A stretch of DNA of 64,000 nt from Ascaris suum (lineage: Eukaryota; Nematoda; Chromadorea; Rhabditida; Ascarididae), in NCBI GenBank assembly GCA_013433145.1, contig CM024180.1, positions 6,018,001 through 6,082,000 on the forward strand, in the 5' to 3' direction. The stretch's first letter is position 1, and the number at the start of each line of letters is the position of its first letter. The notes under the pieces are model-generated. The model was not told the DNA's origin and searched no databases. It saw only the letters and a list, made by a program, of their open reading frames with translations. This document shows positions 49,101-64,000 of the stretch, piece after piece. The translations under genes and the position numbers were made by a program.

Positions 49101-51469
49101 TAAACAAAACTTTGATAGTTTCAAGGATATTTTTGATTGAAGCTTTATTATTATGCGGTTATCAAAGGTGAGCAATATAAGAACCTTATATTATATCAAT
49201 CACCTAGCCATACTCGAATCTTGACCACTTTCGATGGATATCATCTATGTTTGAGTTGATCTCATCAGGTTGATATTCGAATGTGCTGAATGGAGTGTAA
49301 ATAAAATGTTGAAATTTATTTACCATTTCAATAATTTTTGAATCTTTCTTGAAATATTTTTGCATTTTTAATTCCTCCTCCTTTAAAACGTCTTCAGAAA
49401 ATTCATGCTCTTTCACTTCGAATTCCTTTCGTTTCATTTTCTTCTCTTTGCTTGTCCTGTAAACAAACTAGATATGTTCAGTAGTATACTTAACGAAGTG
49501 ATCTAGATTATTTGTTTAAGCGTTTTCAACGATTACTGCACCATCGATGACCTTATCCTTCAAAAGTTGGACGATCTTGTAGAGCGAAGGTGAATAGAGG
49601 TATCGCGCAAGGTAGACAGCTCAATCAGCGTCAATTTATTATCGACCTAAAATAAATCGGAGAATAAAGTGCAAAATAACTTTGATCACTATCGATCCGA
49701 CGCATGTATTAAAAAAATCGAAAAAGTTCTTAAAAGGTTGCTGACTTTGTTCTATGCTTTCCATCATCAGAATATTCATCTCTTCTATGCGAGCGGTGAC
49801 TCTTGTGCTTTCTTCGATGCCTCTTTGACTTCGACCGATGATGCTATAATAAACAAGGAAAGGTAAAGATCTTAGTGAATATGTGAATCCCAAACTTTTC
49901 AGATTCTTCCTCACAAGATCCCAAACTTTCAGGTCTTCCTCACAAGAACTCCCAAACTTTCAGATTCTTCCTCACACAAACTGCCGTTCACCAAGAAACC
50001 ACATCACTCACCAGCATCCTTATTCTCACATGCTAGAAGGCATTGCGGACGAACTTTGTGACTTACGTTAGCATATCTTTTCAAGAAAATTGCCTGCAAT
50101 AATTCTCATGTCGCAGAGGTTCGTGATTCCGCCGCTTTATTCGTTCATGCTGCTTCTTTTGCGGGTATGTTTCCTATTATTCGGTGCTTATCGTGTATTT
50201 CGCAACCTTTATTATGTGAGCGACAGGTATGTCCGAGTTCTACCTTTCTGGCACCATGAACAATGTGGCATGACTTTTTATTTTATTTTTTCCATCGTAA
50301 CACATAAAACTTAATGCTCCGGAGCCAGTTTCATCGGTTGAAATGGATAAAGCGAAATTTTGAGCCGCTTCGTTTAGAACGTTAACTGCGAACTGTGCAC
50401 ACCGAGCCTTTTCAACCGGTCAAATGGTAAAGTGCCTATTCACTCCCACCACCGGACATTTGCGCCGCTGTCGATGGCCCCGGTCGCCATTTCCCATAGC
50501 GCAGATGTCTATTTCCTTATAAATATACTAGTATTCGTCTTTGCCGAAATGTTTCGTGGTCTTGTGCGAGGACGGAATCAGTGAAAAATTCAGACCCTGA
50601 ATTACAACTTGACATAACAGTGAGACCTTTGACTTTCCAAAGCCGCAATGCTTATGTTTCTCCCTTTCTTTTTCTTTTCCCCGTGCTTTTTCTTTCTCCA
50701 TTTCTTTCTCTCTTTCTTTTGTATCGGATTCTTCTTCGTCCACCTCACTGAAAGAAGAACACCATAGGCAACACATAGAAGTCAGAGGAGCTGGGCACGA
50801 TATGCGCTTTTGTGTTCGCCTCATCTAAGCAACCACCTTCACAAACTGCGAATAAGAAGTAAGATATGCAGGCCGATGCCTTCATCTTCCAGAAGGATTC
50901 GGCCGCCTGAAAGAATCTCTCACAGAAGGTTTTTTCCGTCGCATAATCGGTGTAAAGTGAGAATGCAACATAGATAAAATAAATTCAGACTTTTGCATAC
51001 TCAGGTGTCTGTCTGTTGACAGCTCCTGTTGAATATGATGGTCAGCATGGAATATGTTGGTGATATTTGTGGTTCTCGCTGCAGTCCTGATCCTAGTCCT
51101 ACTTGTTGCCATGGCCGTGTTTGGTATAGATGCCTCCTTGATTATCGTCAGAGAAACGATAAAATAATCGTTGTTCACTTCAATTGGTGTTTCTGCTATG
51201 CTGGTGCTACAATCACTCTTATACTATATATTGTTCACTGCAGTTTCTGTAGTAAGCGAATTGAAATCGCCAATGTCGGCAGACAAACAGACACAACTAC
51301 AGACAGACAGACGCATACATGTGTGTTTTCTAAGAAAAGCGTGAAAAATCCAATAAACTTACTCGTCACGATCTCTGATCGTTACTAACTTATGCGCTTT
51401 ACGGAATAGTTTTTCCATTCCTTTCGATGAATATAAATCAAAAGAGCGAAATCGATTGGCGACTACACT
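43123..51469 (-). CDS. Protein tyrosine phosphatase, copy A (possibly damaged)
   Basis: Classical PTP domain behind a charged N-terminal part. Minus-strand exons: 51469-51363, 50747-50627, 49843-49746, 49456-49324, 48804-48661, 47504-47388, 46859-46590, 44899-44698, 44151-44015, 43326-43123 (about 510 residues). The first four encode a K/E/R/H-rich leader (SKSKRHRRKHKSHR; EKEMEKEKARGKEKERE). PTP landmarks: VNKWVDTTL, the pTyr-loop NRYR-D with its Tyr, NNYIHANYV, MLCNFTESG, WPE in HIQWKDWPEHGVP, P-loop HCIDGVSRTG (Cys and Arg kept), then QYVYIHREL. Oddities: Glu for the general-acid Asp; P-loop I-D for S-A; acceptor CAT instead of AG before 48804; an acceptor multiplied by a minisatellite at 46740-46985. 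The most 5' exon is uncertain and no initiator ATG was found. Exon phases and lengths match copy B. Nematodes carry expanded cytosolic PTP families, many sperm-expressed. The PTP call is sure; intactness is not. Confidence 0.85.
46740..46985. repeat. ~31-bp minisatellite containing a 3' splice site
   Basis: Eight consecutive units of 31, 29, 30, 32, 31, 32, 31 and 30 bases. Each begins GAAATTATTGATTATTCCAT or a variant and ends CAAGGGTGCCT or CAAGGGGTGCCT. On the minus strand nearly every unit contains TAATTTCAG, a splice acceptor. The units next to the coding exon match it exactly, so the repeat unit derives from the intron/exon junction of PTP copy A. Confidence 0.95.
49888..49980. repeat. 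~31-bp tandem repeat, three units, in PTP copy A intron
   Basis: Three units of CCCAAACTTTCAGATTCTTC followed by CTCACAAGA. They carry TTTCAG on the plus strand, opposite to the gene. They lie just upstream (gene sense) of the acceptor at 49843. Confidence 0.9.
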
Positions 51470-54400
51470 CTGCACTCAATGAGATGTAAAATGATTGTCT
51501 TCACCTTTGACATTCTCGTATTTTCCTTTTTTCCTGCTCAAAAATTTCCCTGTAGGATTTTCGCAATGAAAATTAGATAGGGAAAAGCTGATAGAATATA
51601 TGCATTTTTCTACCCCCATCCCCCCTCTTATTAATTTATAATTTTATACAACTAATTTATGAAGAAAAAAGAAACTAAGGTATTCAAATCTATGTCCCAT
51701 CTTAAGATCATTTAGCTTTTACAGGTTATTTATTAAAACAAATAAAAATAAAACTTCGGATGCAGTAAATGTAATCTTTAGCTCTTCTGCTTGAATTTTA
51801 GAGTATGTTATTGGGACGTGCATAGGAGCATCTAATTTAGTGATGGGAGCATTATCTGTAGATACGTTGTATGCGGAATCTTTCATTGAGACACTTCGTC
51901 AACTTCCTATCACAAAAATTTTTGCTCATTTGTTTTTCTATGCACTTATTTGAGTTGAAAAATATCATATTATAGCGGAACAGCGCCGTAGTTTTAGTTG
52001 AGTTTTGAGGGTACTCATATAGACACACCCCCCACCTCCCCCCCCCTCCCACCCTTCTGAGCGCGCTGTCTCTGCCTAATCCAAAAGGACAATTTTTCAC
52101 TAAGACGGCGGAGGAAGGGAGATTGGATGGGAGACGGTGTGAACGGGAAGGAGAAATTCTGGTCGCGACGATAATGAACATCAGTGAATATGCAAATAAA
52201 CTCTTTGAATTTCTTGTTATATTTCACAACAGTGATTTGATTTCTTTCCAAATGCACGTATACAAATTTTATCTCGCCAAAGATCACTGAGGCATTGTCA
52301 TGTCTGCGAGTATTTTGATTTGTCTCCTTGAAATCAAAAATCTCGAAAATCTCTCACTTGTATTATATAACACGAGCATTTCTTATGATAGAACCAGTTC
52401 CACATTAGTTCAGATTTGGACGATAACCGCTGTCTAAGAGCAAATGAAAGCGTTGCCTGCGGGCATAATCCGAACTCGCGATCCTCTGCTTTCAGGATAA
52501 ATGCTTTGAGGGACCGAAATACATCACCTTCTTTGTTGTCGTCGACGAGAGCTTCATATCCAAAGAGAATATCGCGGGATTGGATCCTCTCTGCGGACGC
52601 TGTTTTCGCTCGGTATCAAGTAGAAATCATCACCTATATAATTTGAGTTTCTTCAGCCTTACCACCAACCTTTGCTTCGTTTTTTTTGTTGATTAGCCTT
52701 ACTCATCCGCAGTCTGGTTTCTTTCCATAGACATTTTCTGCTTCATACCTACGCTTACCTATATTTACCTGTCTGCCGGTTTGGTGTGTTCAATCAGCGA
52801 CCGCCAAAGTTGCAAAACATCTTTCACGGTGGATATGACGTACAATACTCTATACAGTGACGCACTAAATCCAAATAAAAAATTGTCGAATTTAAAGAAT
52901 GGAAAAAAATAAGCACGTGCTTTATAACGCAAAGTCGGTAGAAATAAAAAAAAAGTTCTAATAAGTCTTTATAAGCATCTAAAATATATTCGCTTTATTT
53001 TGCGTATATTTCATTCTTTGTTATTGGCTATATGATCGGTTGGTCATATAAATATCAATGCAAGAGCGTGTATCGCGCAATTTTCTCTGATACGTACCTG
53101 CCATTTGCGCCTTTTGTGATTTCATTCAGTTAACTGTAACTAACGCTGCTCACTTCGAGACGATGAATATACGTGATTTTTTCGTTGTGAAATTTATTGA
53201 GTATAAAATTATAAAGATTTTAATTAATGAATTTTTCATTCGTTATGGTTGAAGAAATGCTCGCAAAGATTTCCTCATAAACTTTATACGATAAAAGTCA
53301 GACGAGAATGTGCGGATTCACTTTCAACATCATACAACACCGATCTTGATGGATACCCCTCACTGAATTTACCATCTTGTTTTACTAATTGAATTATACT
53401 TGATTATATTTTGAATTATAGTGAGTTTCATGGTGGACTGATGTAAATTAATTTCAATGCTTTGAATTAAATGAAATAATTGAGCGCATTAATGAATTTG
53501 AATATTAAAAAAACTTATGCTATATTAGAATTGTTGTGTTATGATAAGATAAGATAGAACATTTATTCTCTTATTAAAAAAGTAAACAATTCGATATGAG
53601 AATAATTGAAGCAGAAATATTTCGTGTGAAACGTTACGCACGAAATAATTGACTCTTTCAGCGGTATGTAAGAAGCCCAATTTCGAGCGATATTGCACGG
53701 GGAGCGGTAAAATTCCGGCAAAAATCTCATATTTTTCATTCAGAGGCCATACTAGATGGTCGGATATTTAATAATAATGGTGTCATGGTTGTGTTAAGGT
53801 TTAGCGTTTTGCTATTCCTTGTGATAAAACCCCGTCGGATTCTAGCAATAACCGATTGCACCGAATTCATTTCTCGCTCATTACACCAACTCCTTTCCAC
53901 TTTTAAACGTTGTTCCCCGTCTTCCCGAAAGGCCTATAGGCTTTCCCCCCATGTCGGTTCATTGGTGTTTTTGCCCGATATCGGTTCTTCGTAAGCGTAA
54001 TCGACGTTCAAGATGTCTTCGACTGGGAGTCAGTTGACAAGAATCCGTCCTTCACATTAACGCAGCACGATGTCTTCAATGGTGCGTCGAAACTTTCAAC
54101 ATCTTCAAGCTGAAATATATTTCTGAATCATCATAGTAATTATATATTTAGGTTTCAGCGATATTTTTACTGAAATTGAAATAGAACGCTATTTTACAAC
54201 TCTAGAGGGCATTAAAAATTTAAGCGGACGTTAACTTAGTTCCCCAAAATATTTCAGATTGGAAGATTTTCCTTTAATGGGTTCAAATCTTCTCTTCTGA
54301 TTCCCCCCCCCCCCCTCCTCCTCCCTCTCGAGCTCTCGAGCTCTTCGTCTCTAACCCCTTCAAATACACACTATATGACTGAGTACTTATGTTCCTGGCT

Positions 54401-54732
54401 TTCACATCATCATTTCTTCTTGCATCCAAGATAGAATGGCTCATTGACTTATGGAGAAAGGTAATACCTGATCAAGTTGAGGTGTTTTTGCATCGTTCAT
54501 ATTCATTGCCTAAAATTTCAAGCTGAATTATTATTATGCTCCACACAACTATTTTAGGCCTTTGTTTCTTTTGTTTCTCGAGCTTTTCTCAGCTGCCTTC
54601 CAACCACGCCGACTTTCGTTTCCCAAGATATCCTTTCATCTCTACCTAGGTTTGCAATAAGTTATTCACTTTCCTCTAATCCCTTTTAAACGTTTTCCTC
54701 TCTCTTTCATCCGGTTAGGCAGAATGCACCGC
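51470..54732. other. Region between the two PTP copies
   Basis: 3.3 kb with no gene I can support. It should hold any further 5' exon and the promoter of copy A, and the 3' flank of copy B. A C/T-rich run lies near 52030 and a C13 tract at 54303-54315. Confidence 0.55.
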
Positions 54733-62795
<8,063 letters not shown>

Positions 62796-63082
62796 CTGTA
62801 AAATGGATACATCTACTCTAATTCAATCCATTTCGTTAATTAATAAATTAATCAATGTATAATTTGAACAGAAATTTGCATAAGAAATATGCATAAAATT
62901 TATGAAATTTATACAAAAAGAACAGAAAATAATGCAAAGTTTGTAGTTTTATTCGAAGTATATATTATTGTAGGCCTAATCTCCAAAGCAAAAATGAATT
63001 TATCCAGAAGTCTGGCTCAAGTTTTTGTTGAGTATTCATTACTTTGGATTGTTTACTAGTAACAGTAAGAAATGGAATAAAA

Positions 63083-63315
63083 TATACTAGGAATCAAATA
63101 GTGTGAATGGAAGAAATTAAATTTTGTACATACTAGAAAGCAAATGTTGCAAACACTAGAAATTAACTATTATGAATAATAGAAGTCAAATATTTTAAAC
63201 ACTAGTAATCATATACTGTTAAAAGTAGAGATCAAGTACAGCAAACACTAGAATTTAAGTGCTTTATTTTAAGTACTAGTAGTCAAATATTATAAATACC
63301 AGAAATTAAGTACAA
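63083..63315. repeat. Degenerate ~24-bp tandem repeat, ACTAGAAATCAAATATT type
   Basis: About nine diverged units such as ACTAGAAAGCAAATGTTGC, ACTAGTAATCATATACTG, AGTAGAGATCAAGTACAGC and ACTAGTAGTCAAATATTAT. Spacing is 23 to 27 bases. Confidence 0.8.
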
Positions 63316-63579
63316 TGATATTACTGCAAAACGTTTTAGCTAAATATTGGATGACATATGCTCCATTTATAGAAGTACAGTGGAAATAGATGTAAATTGT
63401 TTACGTGGAAATTATATTTAACTATAATTTTAGTTGAAAGTCATAAATTTTCCACCTCTTCCCCATTACAAAGCAAAAAAAAAGTGAATAAATTGACGCT
63501 AAATAAATTTTTAAAAAAAGCTTCCGGCGTTATTGTTACCATCAAATTCGGTGGTAAATTATCACAGTAAGAGAATTTG

Positions 63580-63755
63580 ATTGATGATAAATTACAATAA
63601 CGAAAGATCACCATAATTTATTACACTTATAATTTATTGTAATATAAATAAATTACAAGTTATAATGAGTTACAAGTTACCGTATTATAATGAATTACAA
63701 GTTACAATAATATGACAAATTACAGGTTACCAGTAATACAATAATAAATTACCGA
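63580..63755. repeat. Degenerate AATTACAAGTTACAATAA repeat
   Basis: The core AATTACAAGTTAC or a close variant recurs several times with irregular 15 to 35-base spacing in A/T-rich DNA. Confidence 0.65.
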
Positions 63756-64000
63756 AACAAAAAATTTTCCTTCATATTTTCATCTCTTTATGAGAGTAAT
63801 TCTAAACGCCGTTATTAGTGCATTTCTTTTTATTTCTAAATTTTCCTCTGTGAAAATAATCACATTTATTTGCCAAATATGTTTCACATCTTTTTTTCAT
63901 CGAGTATGAGTGCGAGCGTTTTTCGTACTTCGTACTTTGCACCCCATTTGTATATATGCGCCCACTTAAATGTCACCATTTCCTTTCGAGATGTGGACGA

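Larger units (their letters stand above)
62796..64000. other. AT-rich right edge, upstream of PTP copy B
   Basis: I see no gene. It may hold the 5' end of copy B. It is filled with two degenerate tandem repeats (63083-63315 and 63580-63755). Confidence 0.55.

Noticed and set aside
52015..52287. Minus-strand open frame between the PTP copies, considered as a 5' exon of copy A
   Set aside because: No phased donor to the next exon, low-complexity end, and no counterpart upstream of copy B.

Overview
The window looks like nuclear DNA of a nematode. It is AT-rich. Genes are split into many short exons by introns of about 0.2 to 3 kb, and most 3' splice sites read TTTCAG or a close variant. Donors are often GTTTGT, GTTAGT or GTAAGT. 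The genes resolve to a SENP6/7-class SUMO protease, proteasome subunit beta-3, BTBD10, a two-LIM protein and two tandem tyrosine phosphatases with a nematode flavour. The clade cannot be fixed from sequence reading alone.

Left half, plus strand. Positions 1-7891 hold the 3' part of a Ulp2/SENP6-7 deSUMOylase gene; its start lies outside the window. Positions 10866-14487 hold a complete four-exon proteasome beta-3 gene of 205 codons, the same length as the human protein. Positions 24096-35219 hold a twelve-exon BTBD10/KCTD20 gene of 579 codons. The 9.6 kb between the last two has no supportable gene. It holds a long (AT)n tract, a broken non-LTR reverse transcriptase fragment, a degenerate tandem repeat and a short GC-rich palindromic patch.

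Right half, minus strand. Positions 38024-40446 hold a compact three-exon gene for a 155-residue protein with two LIM domains. Positions 43123-51469 (copy A) and 54733-62795 (copy B) are a head-to-tail duplication of a ten-exon protein tyrosine phosphatase gene. Each has a lysine/glutamate/arginine-rich N-terminal part and a full PTP domain. The copies share exon phases and many exact exon lengths (133, 144, 117 and 202 nt). Both have an atypical active site: WPE instead of WPD, and CIDGVSR in the P-loop.

The most unusual point is in copy A. A roughly 31-bp minisatellite has multiplied the 3' splice site and start of one exon. By hand translation only one of the eight acceptor copies gives the right phase and an open frame, and it adds exactly 30 codons. 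Copy A also seems to have lost the AG of another splice site. The genes do not obviously share one pathway. deSUMOylation, the proteasome and BTBD10/Akt signalling are general cell machinery; the PTP pair looks like a lineage-specific duplication. The non-coding DNA is notable for many long poly-G/poly-C tracts, three long (AT)n tracts and several independent minisatellites.
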